Below, in pieces: positions 1-9,150 of a stretch of 64,000 nucleotides of DNA. Positions within the stretch are counted from its first letter, which is position 1, and every line of letters starts with the position of its first letter. The position numbers were made by a program, and so were the translations under genes. This DNA comes from Riemerella columbina (lineage in GTDB: Bacteria > Bacteroidota > Bacteroidia > Flavobacteriales > Weeksellaceae): NCBI RefSeq assembly GCF_030517065.1, contig NZ_CP103950.1, positions 1,488,001 to 1,552,000 on the forward strand, written 5' to 3'. Below the pieces are notes generated by a model. It made no database searches and was not told the origin of the DNA. It worked only from the letters and a program-made list of their open reading frames with translations.

Positions 1-549
1 ATTGATGTGATGGATGGCAGGTTTGTGCCCAATATTTCTTTTGGGTTTCCTGTAATGAAGACCGTAAAACAGTACAGCACCAAGTTTATTGATGTTCACT
101 TGATGATTGTAGAACCTGAGAAATATGTAGTGGATTTCATCAATGCGGGTGCCAATTTGGTCTCGGTGCATTATGAAGCCTCTACGCACCTCCACAGAAC
201 CATTAAACTCATCCAAGATCACGGTGCCAAAGCTGGCGTGGTCCTCAATCCTGCCACGCCTGTCTCCGTATTAGAAGACATCATCCAAGAGGTGGATTTG
301 GTGCTTTTGATGAGCGTCAACCCAGGCTTTGGCGGTCAAAAATTCATTGAAAATACTTATAAAAAAATCCAGCAAACCAAAGCATTGATTACAAAACATC
401 AATCCAAAGCTTTAATTGAGATAGATGGTGGCGTTAATCCTCAGAATGCAGCGCAGTTATTTGCAACTGGCGCCGATGTTTTAGTGGCGGGCAATGCCGT
501 TTTCGCTTCTGAAAATCCAGTAGAAACCATAGAATTGTTAAGGGCTTAG
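1..549 (+). CDS. rpe: Ribulose-phosphate 3-epimerase, 5'-truncated by window edge
   Basis: Interconverts ribulose 5-phosphate and xylulose 5-phosphate in the pentose phosphate pathway, in the cytoplasm. The frame is open from base 1, so the N-terminus lies outside the window; 182 residues are present against about 217 in the family, so roughly 35 are missing. Visible family signatures are DVMDGRFVPN with its metal-binding aspartate at the very start, VHLM, LNPATP, the phosphate-binding MSVNPGFGGQ near residue 104-113, and a second catalytic aspartate in EIDGGVNP near residue 140. It ends with VAGNAVF, the usual C-terminal phosphate site. It converges with obgE and a shared hairpin lies between them. 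Identification is secure; only the start is unknown. Confidence 0.97.
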   Translation: MDVMDGRFVPNISFGFPVMKTVKQYSTKFIDVHLMIVEPEKYVVDFINAGANLVSVHYEASTHLHRTIKLIQDHGAKAGVVLNPATPVSVLEDIIQEVDLVLLMSVNPGFGGQKFIENTYKKIQQTKALITKHQSKALIEIDGGVNPQNAAQLFATGADVLVAGNAVFASENPVETIELLRA

Positions 550-565
550 AGCTTCTACTTTATCC

Positions 566-610
566 AAAAACATCAGCCGCTTCAAAATTGAAGTGGCTGA
601 ATTTTTATTC
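566..610. terminator. Bidirectional rho-independent terminator between rpe and obgE
   Basis: An 11-bp stem (573-583 with 590-600, one wobble pair, about 6-nt loop) is followed by a T-rich tract on the plus strand. It is preceded by an A tract that becomes a T tract on the minus strand. It sits between the convergent ends of rpe and obgE and can serve both. Confidence 0.8.
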
Positions 611-633
611 TATTGGTTTAAATCATCAATATA

Positions 634-1617
634 TTATCCGTGGAGCATTTTCCAGAGGACATCTTTGAGCTCTGTGAGCCCCTCGCCTGTAACGCCAGAG
701 ATGAACAATGGTTTTTTATTCTCTGGAAATTGAGAGGCTATTTCGGTTTTTAACTCTTGGTCTAAAAGGTCAGATTTAGAAATGGCAATCAGGTATTCTT
801 TATCCAAAAGTTCCGGATTATACTCTTGGAGCTCGTTTTGCAGAATTTTAAACTCTTGGAAATAATCCTCCGCATCTGCAGGAATCAAGAATAATAAAAT
901 AGAATTCCGTTCTATATGCCTTAAAAAACGATGTCCTAAGCCCTTGCCTTCTGCTGCGCCCTCAATAATCCCAGGGATATCCGCCATCACAAAAGATTTA
1001 TAATTTCTATAATCTACAATGCCGAGGTTGGGCGTGAGCGTGGTAAAGGCATAATCTGCAATCTTAGGTTTAGCCGCAGATACCGCCGCCAGTAGCGTGG
1101 ATTTCCCTGCATTCGGAAAGCCGACTAAGCCGACATCTGCCAAGATTTTCAACTCAAAAACGATGTAGCCTTCCTCGCCTGGGAGTCCTGGTTGGGCGTA
1201 GCGTGGCGTTTGGTTGGTAGAGGATTTAAAATGCTCATTCCCTAAGCCGCCCTTGCCACCGTGCATCAGGATAATCTCTTGACCATCTTCCAAAATTTCG
1301 CCAATCACATCGCCGTTTTCATCTTTGGCAATGGTACCGATGGGCACTTCTATATAAACATCTTCCCCTTGTCTTCCCGTCAGCTGATTTTTGCCGCCTG
1401 GTTGTCCATTTTCGGCTTTCACATGGCGTGTGTAGCGCAGTGGGAGGAGGGTCCACTCGTGGGAGTTGCCCTTCATAATGATGTGTCCACCTCGTCCGCC
1501 ATCACCACCATCAGGACCGCCTTTGGGGATATATTTCTCCCGACGAAGGTGCGCAGAACCTGCACCGCCGTGCCCTGACTTACAGTGAATTTTTACATAA
1601 TCTACAAAATTTGACAT
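634..1617 (-). CDS. obgE: Obg-family GTPase ObgE/CgtA
   Basis: An essential GTPase associated with late 50S ribosome assembly and stress signalling, acting in the cytoplasm. The 327-residue protein begins with the glycine-rich Obg fold (residues about 2-158). The G domain follows, with G1 GFPNAGKST near 166, the G2 threonines in FTTLTPN, G3 [16 protein letters not shown], an NKxD-like SKSD in place of the canonical asparagine, and G5 ISGVTGEGL. The C-terminal OCT extension seen in Bacillus-type Obg is absent; the protein stops right after the G domain, which is common in Bacteroidota. The ATG start directly precedes the conserved Obg N-terminus. It lies 44 bp downstream of adk and is probably cotranscribed with it. 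Confidence 0.96.
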   Translation of the reverse strand: MSNFVDYVKIHCKSGHGGAGSAHLRREKYIPKGGPDGGDGGRGGHIIMKGNSHEWTLLPLRYTRHVKAENGQPGGKNQLTGRQGEDVYIEVPIGTIAKDENGDVIGEILEDGQEIILMHGGKGGLGNEHFKSSTNQTPRYAQPGLPGEEGYIVFELKILADVGLVGFPNAGKSTLLAAVSAAKPKIADYAFTTLTPNLGIVDYRNYKSFVMADIPGIIEGAAEGKGLGHRFLRHIERNSILLFLIPADAEDYFQEFKILQNELQEYNPELLDKEYLIAISKSDLLDQELKTEIASQFPENKKPLFISGVTGEGLTELKDVLWKMLHG

Positions 1618-1661
1618 AAGGGTTATTTTTTAAATTTGGTGAGGGTTGATTTCAAAAAAGG

Positions 1662-2237
1662 TTAGAGTTTTTCTATTTCGGCGTAGAGCTTGTTCGCTAT
1701 TTCATCAATATCTCCTACCCCGTTGATTTCTACATATTTACCTTGTTTCTTGTATAAATCTGCCACTTCTGCCGTTTTGGCATAATATTCTTTAATTCTA
1801 TTGCGGATAATCTGTTCATCGGCATCATCTGTTCTACCGCTGGTTTCGCCGCGTTTTAGTAGACGCTCCACCAAAATCTCATCTTCTACCACCAAGGCTA
1901 AGCAGAGGCTGATCTCTTCCCCCAATTCTTCTTTTACTATCTTTTCTAAAGCAGCGGTTTGCTCTGCCGTTCTTGGGAAACCATCAAAAATAAAACCTTG
2001 GGCATCGGTAGGTTTTCTTAAATCATCTACCAGCATATCTATGGTCACTTGGTCTGGTACCAGCTCCCCTTTATCGATATAAGATTTGGCTAATTGCCCT
2101 AATTCTGTACCGTTTTTGATGTTGTATCTAAATAAATCTCCAGTAGAAATTTGCTTCAGATTAAACTTCTGGATAAGGTTTTGTGCTTGTGTTCCCTTCC
2201 CACTTCCTGGAGGGCCAAATAATACAATGTTAATCAT
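1662..2237 (-). CDS. adk: Adenylate kinase (short-LID form)
   Basis: Catalyses ATP + AMP to 2 ADP in the cytoplasm. The P-loop GPPGSGKGTQ is at residues 8-17, followed by the AMP-binding STGDLFR and FDGFPRT motifs and the arginine-rich LID region (KRGETSGRTDD, near 128-138). At 191 residues it is the short type: the LID lacks the inserted zinc-finger-like segment of the 215-residue enzymes and carries no cysteine tetrad. The ATG is preceded by about 55 bp separating it from hpt. The order hpt-adk-obgE on the minus strand suggests one nucleotide-metabolism/GTPase transcript. Confidence 0.97.
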   Translation of the reverse strand: MINIVLFGPPGSGKGTQAQNLIQKFNLKQISTGDLFRYNIKNGTELGQLAKSYIDKGELVPDQVTIDMLVDDLRKPTDAQGFIFDGFPRTAEQTAALEKIVKEELGEEISLCLALVVEDEILVERLLKRGETSGRTDDADEQIIRNRIKEYYAKTAEVADLYKKQGKYVEINGVGDIDEIANKLYAEIEKL

Positions 2238-2292
2238 TTTATTTTTGCTTAGAATGCGGCAAATGGTTGCCAGCGTTGGTTATTTTTAATTT

Positions 2293-2850
2293 TTAATGGT
2301 TGATTCTCCCTTCTTCTAATTGGTATAAATCTGGGAGATTACGCCCCAATTCATCATAGTCTAAGCCGTAGCCTAAAACAAATTTATCTGGAATTTCTTT
2401 GGCGACATAGTCTATTTTAAAATCTTTCTTAAAAACCTCTGGTTTTAGTAGTAACGAAGCCACTTTTAGAGATTTTGGGCGATGTGTATTTTTAAAATAT
2501 TCAAATAAACTTTCTATGGTATTTCCAGTGTCCACAATATCTTCCATCAGAACGATGTGGCGGCCTTCTATATCCTTAGTGAGTTCCATTTTTTTATAGA
2601 CAATCCCCGTAGATTGCAGCCCTCCGTGGTAAGAACTGACTTGAATAAAAGCCACTTCGCAAGGTCCTGGGTAGTGCTTCATAAAATCGGCGAAAAACAT
2701 AATAACACCGTTCAGCACGCCTACAAATACTGGGGTTTCATCTTTATAATCCTCATAAACCTTGAGTGCAAGATCTTTGATGTAAGTTTGAATTTCCTCA
2801 TTTTTGAGATAAGGAACAAAAGTTTTGTCGTGAATTTTAATTTTATCCAT
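2293..2850 (-). CDS. hpt: Hypoxanthine phosphoribosyltransferase
   Basis: Salvages hypoxanthine and guanine to IMP and GMP using PRPP, in the cytoplasm. The sequence contains GVLNGVIMF, the flexible-loop SSYHGG and the PRPP-binding acidic motif VLMEDIVDTGNT (near residue 100), plus the VLGYGLDYDE purine-contact segment near the C-terminus. I start at the internal ATG (2850). The longer frame would use a TTG four codons upstream, and the promoter-like box at 2867-2874 leaves only a short leader, which fits the ATG. The protein is then 185 residues, close to the usual 170-190. The upstream neighbour, the flippase, ends 33 bp away. Confidence 0.96.
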   Translation of the reverse strand: MDKIKIHDKTFVPYLKNEEIQTYIKDLALKVYEDYKDETPVFVGVLNGVIMFFADFMKHYPGPCEVAFIQVSSYHGGLQSTGIVYKKMELTKDIEGRHIVLMEDIVDTGNTIESLFEYFKNTHRPKSLKVASLLLKPEVFKKDFKIDYVAKEIPDKFVLGYGLDYDELGRNLPDLYQLEEGRINH

Positions 2851-2866
2851 TGTTTTTTCCAAAAGA

Positions 2867-2874
2867 CAAAATTA
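2867..2874 (-). promoter_or_regulatory. Bacteroidota-type -7 box of hpt
   Basis: The minus strand reads TAATTTTG here, matching TAnnTTTG. It lies 16 bp upstream of the chosen hpt ATG, in the gap after the flippase gene. No clear -33 TTTG was identified. Confidence 0.5.
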
Positions 2875-2882
2875 AGAAATTT

Positions 2883-4361
2883 TTAATGTTTAGCCTTATT
2901 ATTCTTCATAAATTTCCTTAATTCTGAAAAAGGTAACCAGTGGCATACGGCATTCCCCAACATTAAAACCGCTATGACCACCAGCGGTTTATAGCCCAAA
3001 TTAAGCCATGGTTGTTTAAACTCGGGTAAAAGCTCTGCCAAGCCAATGCCTAATCCCGCTACTAACAACATCGATAACATCTTGATTGACAGTGGGAAAA
3101 CTTTAAATTGATAATAATTAAAACTGATTTTAATCAAATTAAACAAAGTGAGAGAAATGGCATAAGCCAGCGCTACGCCCATAATCCCCAAAGTAGTATA
3201 ATGGATAAAATAATAATTGAGCCCAATAGTGAACAATGCCAAAATGAGCATTACCACGATATTAAACCGATAATATTTAGACATAGAGATAATATGGCTG
3301 TTGAAGCCCGTTGCCAACTCAAAAAGTACCGCCGAGCCGATAATCCACACCAAAGGTTGCGCGGACAATATCGCAGCGCCATTTTTCGGCATATACACCG
3401 TAAGATAAGGAAAACCAACCACCAAACACGACAGCAACACCAAGCCCACCGCAAAAAGATGAAACGAGGTTTTTTGATGATAGCGATGCAAGGCGTCCAT
3501 CGTGCCTTCCTCAAAATGCGTATTGATGATCGGTGCGGAAATATTGTACAACCCCATAGCGGGAATACTGACCAAAGAAACAATGGAATACACCGTGGCA
3601 TAAACACCATTTTCCTCAAAGCCAATGCCTTCGCTGATCATAAAATAGTCAATATTCAAGGCTAAATAACTGCCCAAATTGCCTAAAAAACCATAAAAAC
3701 TATAATCCAAAACAGGCTTCCATTTCTGATCTTCTTTTAAATAAGTGGTAGAAAAATCAAACTTGATCGACTCTAAACGATTTGCATAATGATAATATCC
3801 TAATAAAGCGAGCAAAAAAACCAAAATAAAGAGATAATAAGCCCCTTGTTCCGAAAATCCCATAAAGAAAAACAAACTAAATGCCCCGATGTTGGCTAAT
3901 TTTGGGAATACATTTTCAAACAAATTAGAAATCGCAATACGCTTATAATTAGATATATACTTATTAAACACCGCCGAGAGCGCCAAAATAAGAATCAGCG
4001 GTAAGATGATATTTTTGAGTTTCCAAGTCTCCGTGTTTTGGTATTGAGGAAAAATATAGCCGTAAAGCCAAAAACCGAGGGTAAAAATCAAAAAATTGAA
4101 CACAATAGCCAACAGCGACAGCGAGAGCATATTCTGATGCTTACCTGCGCGCTGCATCATCTGAAAAAATTTCACATTAGAAAAGGAAATCCCGAAGACC
4201 ACTATCGGCAAAAACATCTGCGCCGTAGGCAGGATAAACCGCAGTTTTCCGTAAAAATCTAAATCATAAATGAAGAGAAAAAAAGTGCTTAAAATCCCTA
4301 ATAGAGAGCCTCCATAGCCTACTAAGCTGTATTTTAAACTTTGGCGTGTTACGGTATTCAT
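2883..4361 (-). CDS. Polysaccharide flippase (Wzx/MATE-like membrane protein)
   Basis: An integral inner-membrane protein of about 492 residues with many hydrophobic segments and short basic loops, typical of oligosaccharide/O-antigen flippases that move undecaprenyl-linked glycans across the membrane. The N-terminus has the familiar layout of a short basic leader followed by YSLVGYGGSLLGILSTFF; there are no soluble domains. I start at the ATG at 4361; a TTG three codons upstream would also be in frame. The neighbouring glycosyltransferase-like gene ends 15 bp upstream, so the two probably form one operon. A -7-like box (TACTTTTG, 4368-4375) almost touches the ATG and may be fortuitous. The substrate cannot be read from sequence. 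Confidence 0.85.
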   Translation of the reverse strand: MNTVTRQSLKYSLVGYGGSLLGILSTFFLFIYDLDFYGKLRFILPTAQMFLPIVVFGISFSNVKFFQMMQRAGKHQNMLSLSLLAIVFNFLIFTLGFWLYGYIFPQYQNTETWKLKNIILPLILILALSAVFNKYISNYKRIAISNLFENVFPKLANIGAFSLFFFMGFSEQGAYYLFILVFLLALLGYYHYANRLESIKFDFSTTYLKEDQKWKPVLDYSFYGFLGNLGSYLALNIDYFMISEGIGFEENGVYATVYSIVSLVSIPAMGLYNISAPIINTHFEEGTMDALHRYHQKTSFHLFAVGLVLLSCLVVGFPYLTVYMPKNGAAILSAQPLVWIIGSAVLFELATGFNSHIISMSKYYRFNIVVMLILALFTIGLNYYFIHYTTLGIMGVALAYAISLTLFNLIKISFNYYQFKVFPLSIKMLSMLLVAGLGIGLAELLPEFKQPWLNLGYKPLVVIAVLMLGNAVCHWLPFSELRKFMKNNKAKH

Positions 4362-4376
4362 ACTTTGCAAAAGTAA

Positions 4377-5405
4377 TTATTTACAAAATTCTATCAGTGT
4401 TTTTTCTAAATTTTTGAGCACTTTTTCTTTGGATTTAACTTTCTCATTGGGTTGAGAGTTTCCCTCTTCCAAGGCTGCCAAAACTTGCGATAGATTTTTG
4501 GAAGTTAAAGTTTTTTTGTGATAAGTGATCCCGTCGGCTTGGTTACCGCTCATCTTGGTTTGTCCATAAATTTCGGGAATGCTCATAAACGCCGTATGCG
4601 TGTGGATGGGGCTCCAAAGCAATTGAGCGCGTGCCATCCATTCATCAAAAATAGATTGAGGCACCTTTTCAGTAAAAAAAACGAGGTCCAAAGTTTCGGC
4701 TTTTTGCTTTTGCAAATCTTGAAGCCACCGCAACTCCTGCCCTGCCGCTTTTCCCAAAAAAACAACTCTCAAAAAGCGCCCCTGGTAACCCGACAACTGT
4801 TCTATAACCGCCTGATAATCTCGCCTGCCCTGCGACACCGACCCCGCGATGACTATCGTCCGCTCTTCTGCCGCCTTTGGCAATTTTAAATCGTTTTTAG
4901 TAAAAAACAGCGGTAATTCTGGCTGCACCACAGCGGTTAAATTTTCATCTAAACTCCAAATCTGATGCGCCTGCCGATACACTTTATTTTTGAGCAATAA
5001 ACCTTCTTTCAGCAATAATTTCAGCCTATAGCGGCGTTCTTTTTTAAACACCGAGCCCAATAATTGAAGATTTGACGCTTTGATAAAATTAAAATTATGC
5101 CCAATAATTCCCGTTCGGTAGCGTTGGGTGACGGCATTAAAAAGGTTAAAATAACGGTGCATCGTTCCAATAATCACTCCATCGTACTCGTGCTGAGACA
5201 GCGTAGTCCAAAGCGTATCTGGGTTCACTTGAAAGATATTGGGCACCGCTGGCGTGCACTGCAACAGATGACAAATCCGCTCAGAAAAATAATAATCTAC
5301 CGAAAATTGCTGAGAATCTTGCATCAGTTCCTTAAACCTCATCGCAATTTCGGCGTGGGTGTCTATCTCTATATAAGCGATTTTTTTAGTAGCGGTGGAC
5401 GGCAT
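4377..5405 (-). CDS. Glycosyltransferase-like protein next to flippase
   Basis: A 342-residue soluble protein that I do not recognise with certainty. It reads like a two-domain GT-B glycosyltransferase. The N-terminal half starts with a hydrophobic strand (KIAYIEIDTHAEIA) and contains GVIIGTMHRYFN and GIIGHNFN. A second Rossmann-like half begins near residue 185 with TIVIAGSVSQGRRDY and continues with RVVFLGKAAG; a PEIYGQTKMSGN segment near residue 285 could be the donor-site helix. No signal peptide or membrane segment is seen. Its position directly upstream of the flippase supports a role in building the glycan that the flippase exports. The family is inferred from fold-like pattern only. 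Confidence 0.6.
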   Translation of the reverse strand: MPSTATKKIAYIEIDTHAEIAMRFKELMQDSQQFSVDYYFSERICHLLQCTPAVPNIFQVNPDTLWTTLSQHEYDGVIIGTMHRYFNLFNAVTQRYRTGIIGHNFNFIKASNLQLLGSVFKKERRYRLKLLLKEGLLLKNKVYRQAHQIWSLDENLTAVVQPELPLFFTKNDLKLPKAAEERTIVIAGSVSQGRRDYQAVIEQLSGYQGRFLRVVFLGKAAGQELRWLQDLQKQKAETLDLVFFTEKVPQSIFDEWMARAQLLWSPIHTHTAFMSIPEIYGQTKMSGNQADGITYHKKTLTSKNLSQVLAALEEGNSQPNEKVKSKEKVLKNLEKTLIEFCK

Positions 5406-5427
5406 AAATTCTTATCAATCAAAATAA

Positions 5428-5460
5428 TAATAAAAAACCTCAGATTTTTCATCTAAGGTT
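5428..5460 (-). terminator. Rho-independent terminator after the DUF2007 gene
   Basis: On the minus strand a 10-bp stem (5451-5460 with 5436-5445, one wobble) with a 5-nt loop is followed by TTTTTTATT. It lies just after the DUF2007 stop and just before the glycosyltransferase-like start, so it separates the two or attenuates read-through. Confidence 0.75.
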
Positions 5461-5470
5461 TTTAGGTGGT

Positions 5471-5704
5471 TTAGGCTTCGTTTTCGGTTTCTTTTAAATA
5501 AGCATCTATGATATCTAAAGCCCTTTTTTCATCGGCTAGGCTCACTTTTACACGCATCCCTGTGGCGGTAGGCGTAGATAAAAATGAAAGATAATTATTC
5601 TCTATCTCTGCAGCTATGCCTGCATCCTCTAATTTTGATTTAATCAATTGTACTTCCTGAGGTGTATCTCCCTCATAAACAGATACTCGAGTCGTTACAT
5701 CCAT
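5471..5704 (-). CDS. DUF2007 small signal-transducing-like protein
   Basis: A 77-residue cytoplasmic protein of the DUF2007 (putative PII-like signal transducing) family. The typical features are an N-terminal strand VSVYEGDTPQE, a helix VQLIKSKLEDAGIAAEIEN that resembles the family's statement of one ligand-sensing ferredoxin-like unit, then MRVKVSLADEKRALDII. Length matches the family's usual 70-80 residues. Family members are thought to sense small ligands, but no specific function is established. A strong terminator follows it. The upstream neighbour is the lysine aminotransferase gene, separated by 85 bp that contain that gene's own terminator, so this is probably an independent unit. 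Confidence 0.85.
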   Translation of the reverse strand: MDVTTRVSVYEGDTPQEVQLIKSKLEDAGIAAEIENNYLSFLSTPTATGMRVKVSLADEKRALDIIDAYLKETENEA

Positions 5705-5748
5705 AATTACATATTTTTTGAAACCCCAAATTTAACATTTTTTATCCG

Positions 5749-5780
5749 TAAAAACAAACCTCCCTAAACGAATAGAGAGG
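5749..5780 (-). terminator. Terminator of the lysine aminotransferase gene
   Basis: On the minus strand an 8-bp stem (5773-5780 with 5759-5766, one wobble, 6-nt loop) is followed by TTTGTTTTT. It is placed 10 bp after the stop codon at 5790. Confidence 0.75.
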
Positions 5781-5789
5781 CTTGATGTT

Positions 5790-7127
5790 CTAAAATTGTG
5801 CTGCCACGCGGTCTATCATACTTAGTGCTTGGTCAATCTCCGCTTCCGATACGGTGAGATGCGGACGGAACCTCAGCGATGCCGTTCCACAACCCAATAC
5901 AATCAGTTGCTCTTGATACAACTTCTCCCTCATCTGGTTTCTCACCTCATCTGATGGCAAGTCAAAAGCGCACATTAAACCACGCCCTCTCACATTGGAA
6001 ATGAGGTTTGGGTATTTTTCAGATAATTTTTGTAAGCCCGATTGCAAATAATCCCCCACGCGCTGCACATGGTCTAATAAGTTTTCTTTCTCAATAATCT
6101 CTAAAATCAACTGAAATCTGAGCATATCTATCAAATTTCCGCCAAAAGTAGAGTTGATACGAGAGCTTTCTCTAAACACATTCTGAGGCACTTGGTCCAT
6201 TTTTTCTTTATTGGCTAAAATGCCACAAACTTGGGTTTTCTTACCAAAAGAAATCAAATCTGGCACCACGCTAAAATGCTGAAATGCCCACATTTTCCCT
6301 GTTAATCCGATGCCAGTTTGCACTTCATCAAAGATAAGAAGCACCTCGTTATCATCACAGAGGTTTCGCAATTCCACAAAAAACTCATCTCGGAAATGGT
6401 TATCACCGCCCTCCGCTTGTATAGGCTCTATAATGATGCACGCCACCTCATCAGGATGAGATAAAATAGCCTCTTCTATATGCAAAAGTGCCAAGCGTTC
6501 ATTTTTTATCGTTTCCTCCAGATTTTCTTCCGTTTGAGGGAAAGTCAACTTAGGGTTGAGAATTCTCGGCCAGTTGAACTTTGGAAAATACTCATATTTG
6601 CGAGGGTCCGCCGTGTTGGTTAAACTTAGCGTATAGCCACTGCGCCCGTGGAAAGCTTGTTTAAAGTGAATGCAGCTGCCCGCTTCTTTCTCTATTCCTT
6701 TGCTGAAATTTTTTCTCGTTTTCCAGTCAAAAGCGGCTTTTAGGGCATTCTCTACCGCCAGCGCGCCCCCAGAAATAAAGAAGCAATATTGCAGTTCCTT
6801 AGGCATTGCCACACGAGCAAAAACCTCCATAAAATGGGCATATTCCTCCGAATAAACATCGGCGAGGGTTGGTTTGTTGATCGCCATTTTGCCTAACCAC
6901 TCGGACTTCGCAACGATGTCGGGATGGTTATACCCCACAGAAGCCGAGGCAAACATAGAGAACATATCAAGGTAATCTTTCCCTGTGAGCCTATCGTGAA
7001 TCCAAGAACCGTGGGATTTTTCAAAATCCATAACGAAATCAAAGCCGTCGGCTAAAATATGCTGAGATAATATTTTCTTTACAGGATTGCCCTCTGATGA
7101 AGGCTGTGTTGCTATTGAATCATTCAT
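5790..7127 (-). CDS. lat: L-lysine 6-transaminase
   Basis: A PLP-dependent class III aminotransferase that converts lysine plus 2-oxoglutarate to alpha-aminoadipate 6-semialdehyde and glutamate. Signatures are the N-terminal QHILADGFDFVMDF, ISGGALAVENALKAAFDWK, the cofactor aspartate in IFDEVQTGIGLTGKMWAF, and the Schiff-base lysine in LISFGKKTQVCG, an arrangement specific to lysine epsilon-aminotransferases. Length 445 fits the family. I start at the ATG at 7127; the longer frame uses TTG four codons upstream. The aldehyde dehydrogenase that would oxidise its product lies immediately upstream (39 bp), so the two should act in sequence in lysine catabolism. Confidence 0.94.
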   Translation of the reverse strand: MNDSIATQPSSEGNPVKKILSQHILADGFDFVMDFEKSHGSWIHDRLTGKDYLDMFSMFASASVGYNHPDIVAKSEWLGKMAINKPTLADVYSEEYAHFMEVFARVAMPKELQYCFFISGGALAVENALKAAFDWKTRKNFSKGIEKEAGSCIHFKQAFHGRSGYTLSLTNTADPRKYEYFPKFNWPRILNPKLTFPQTEENLEETIKNERLALLHIEEAILSHPDEVACIIIEPIQAEGGDNHFRDEFFVELRNLCDDNEVLLIFDEVQTGIGLTGKMWAFQHFSVVPDLISFGKKTQVCGILANKEKMDQVPQNVFRESSRINSTFGGNLIDMLRFQLILEIIEKENLLDHVQRVGDYLQSGLQKLSEKYPNLISNVRGRGLMCAFDLPSDEVRNQMREKLYQEQLIVLGCGTASLRFRPHLTVSEAEIDQALSMIDRVAAQF

Positions 7128-7166
7128 TTTGTTTATCAATTTACTTTTTAATTAGACTTTTATTTT

Positions 7167-8717
7167 TTAAATATCAAATTTAATTCCTTGTGCCAGAGGT
7201 AGTTCCGTGGTATAGTTGATGGTGTTGGTCTGTCTTCTCATATAGTATTTCCATACATCTGAGCCCGACTCTCTACCGCCGCCCGTTTCTTTCTCACCAC
7301 CGAAAGCACCGCCAATTTCCGCTCCAGAGGTTCCAATATTCACATTGGCAATACCACAATCTGACCCAGCGTGCGAAAGGAATAACTCCGATTCTCTTAA
7401 ATTCTGCGTCATAATCGCTGAGCTAAGTCCCTGATGCACATCATTTTGCATCTCTATAGCTTCTTCTAAATCTTGATATTTCATCAGATATAATATCGGG
7501 GCAAAAGTTTCGTGCTGCACCACCTCAAAATGGTTTTCCACCTCGGCAATGCAAGGCTTCACATAACAGCCTGAGGCATAATTTTTTCCTTTGAGCACGC
7601 CACCTTCCACAATGAATTTTCCGCCTTCGGCTTTGCATTTTTCTATGGCTGCCAAATATTGCTCCACCGCCTGATGGTCAATCAACGGACCTATATGGTT
7701 TTTCTCGTTCAGTGGCGTTCCAATTTTCAGTTGCCCATAGGCTTTCACCAATCTATTTTTCACTTCATCATAAATAGACTCGTGGATGATGAGCCTGCGC
7801 GTAGAGGTACAACGCTGCCCTGCCGTGCCCACTGCACCGAAAACGGCACCAATGATGCTCATATCTAAATCGGCATTTTCCGTGATGATGATGGCATTAT
7901 TACCCCCCAATTCCAGAATGGATTTTCCGAAACGCTCTGCAACATTGCGCCCAACCATACGCCCAACTTTGGTAGATCCCGTGAAAGACACCAGCGGAAT
8001 TTGTTTGTCTTTAACTAAAATATCGCCAATGTGATGATCGCCCACCACCAGCGAAGAAATCCCCTCTGGCATATCGTTTTCCTTTAAAACTTCTGCGATG
8101 ATGTTTTGGCATGCGATGGCACATAGTGGTGTTTTCTCTGATGGCTTCCACACCGTTACATTACCACAAATCCAAGCCAGCGCGGTATTCCAACTCCAAA
8201 CAGCCACAGGGAAATTAAATGCGGAAATCACCCCAACAATGCCGAGCGGATGGTATTGTTCATACATTCTATGCCCCACCCTTTCGGAATGCATTGTATA
8301 ACCGTGCAACTGGCGCGATAAGCCCACCGCGAAATCACAAATATCAATCATCTCTTGCACTTCGCCTAAGCCTTCTTGTAGGGATTTTCCCATTTCGTAG
8401 GAAACCAATTTTCCTAAATCTTCTTTATATTCTCTCAACTTAACGCCAAACTGCCGTACCAACTCACCGCGTTTAGGTGCTGGCATTAGCCTAAATTCTT
8501 TGAATGCCGCCTTGGCTTTTTTAATGATTTTTTGGTAATCTTCTTCAGTTGCTGTCTTCACCGAGGCTATTAAAGCGCCATCGGTTGGGGAATAACTTTC
8601 TATCACTTCGCCAGAAGCAAAGAATTTTCCGCCTGCTGAAGCGCCTTTATTAGATTTCTTGATTTTAAGTTTTTTTAGAGATTGGTGGATTCCAAAATCA
8701 TTTTTCTTTTTAGACAT
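7167..8717 (-). CDS. ALDH7-type aldehyde dehydrogenase (alpha-aminoadipic semialdehyde dehydrogenase)
   Basis: Oxidises alpha-aminoadipate 6-semialdehyde to alpha-aminoadipate with NAD(P)+, the step after lysine 6-transaminase. The 516-residue protein has the ALDH NAD-site [11 protein letters not shown] (near 247), the general-base glutamate in [10 protein letters not shown] and the catalytic cysteine in [12 protein letters not shown] (near 304). The GGNNAI and [20 protein letters not shown] segments are typical of the antiquitin (ALDH7) branch. An N-terminal lysine-rich extension (about 25 residues) precedes the catalytic core. It is the first gene of the leftward lysine pair. The shared upstream region contains a 9-bp inverted repeat that could be a regulatory site. 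Confidence 0.93.
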   Translation of the reverse strand: MSKKKNDFGIHQSLKKLKIKKSNKGASAGGKFFASGEVIESYSPTDGALIASVKTATEEDYQKIIKKAKAAFKEFRLMPAPKRGELVRQFGVKLREYKEDLGKLVSYEMGKSLQEGLGEVQEMIDICDFAVGLSRQLHGYTMHSERVGHRMYEQYHPLGIVGVISAFNFPVAVWSWNTALAWICGNVTVWKPSEKTPLCAIACQNIIAEVLKENDMPEGISSLVVGDHHIGDILVKDKQIPLVSFTGSTKVGRMVGRNVAERFGKSILELGGNNAIIITENADLDMSIIGAVFGAVGTAGQRCTSTRRLIIHESIYDEVKNRLVKAYGQLKIGTPLNEKNHIGPLIDHQAVEQYLAAIEKCKAEGGKFIVEGGVLKGKNYASGCYVKPCIAEVENHFEVVQHETFAPILYLMKYQDLEEAIEMQNDVHQGLSSAIMTQNLRESELFLSHAGSDCGIANVNIGTSGAEIGGAFGGEKETGGGRESGSDVWKYYMRRQTNTINYTTELPLAQGIKFDI

Positions 8718-8773
8718 ATTAGTATAATTATTTTATTGATTGGCTAAATGTATAAAAAAAATACCACTTATCC

Positions 8774-8809
8774 AAAAAGCCCATCAAACTCCTTATCCAA
8801 GGGCTTTTT
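8774..8809. repeat. Inverted repeat upstream of the ALDH gene
   Basis: Perfect 9-bp arms (8774-8782 and 8801-8809) flank an 18-bp centre in the region between the divergently transcribed ALDH gene and a small plus-strand gene. The words CTTATCCAA are also directly repeated across it. It follows no gene on either strand, so it is unlikely to be a simple terminator; an operator is possible. Confidence 0.4.
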
Positions 8810-8934
8810 CACTCAAAAAACAAGCGATAAAACCATAATAAAGCCTTCATTTTTTCGTTCCATTATGCCAATATGCGATATTTAAAGTATGATAAAACTC
8901 ATATTTTTCAGTATTTAAAATCAAATTAAATAAC

Positions 8935-8942
8935 TATTTTTG
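8935..8942 (+). promoter_or_regulatory. -7 box of the 51-residue membrane protein gene
   Basis: TATTTTTG matches the Bacteroidota -7 consensus 18 bp upstream of the ATG at 8961. No convincing -33 element was found. Confidence 0.5.
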
Positions 8943-8960
8943 CAGTAAAATTTAGGCAAT

Positions 8961-9116
8961 ATGGAAACGCCACAACCGAATAAAAATTCAAAATTTAAAC
9001 TCTGGTTTAAGCGTGTAGGCTGGGCAGGACTGGCATTTTTCACCATCAAGGGGCTAATTTGGTTGGTGGTGCTTTATTTTGGTGTAGATGCCTTAGAAGG
9101 CTGTATGGGGAAATAA
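8961..9116 (+). CDS. Small single-span membrane protein (51 residues)
   Basis: A short open frame beginning METPQPNKNSKFKLWFKR, then one hydrophobic segment (about residues 20-43) and a short polar tail ending EGCMGK. A basic, tryptophan-containing stretch just before the span predicts a cytoplasmic N-terminus by the positive-inside rule. Support for a real gene: a good -7 box 18 bp upstream, an ATG start, codon choice like its neighbours, and isolation from other genes. I recall similar short proteins in Chryseobacterium-type genomes but know no function. It stands between the divergent lysine operon and the convergent DUF1648-like gene. Confidence 0.7.
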   Translation: METPQPNKNSKFKLWFKRVGWAGLAFFTIKGLIWLVVLYFGVDALEGCMGK

Positions 9117-9150
9117 TTTTTGTGCTATATATTTATTGCAACAAATCACC

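Noticed and set aside
5790-8717. Lysine aminotransferase and ALDH7 as part of a beta-lactam-type cluster
   Set aside because: Lysine 6-transaminase also serves antibiotic biosynthesis in other bacteria, but no biosynthetic genes are nearby; simple lysine catabolism is the better reading.
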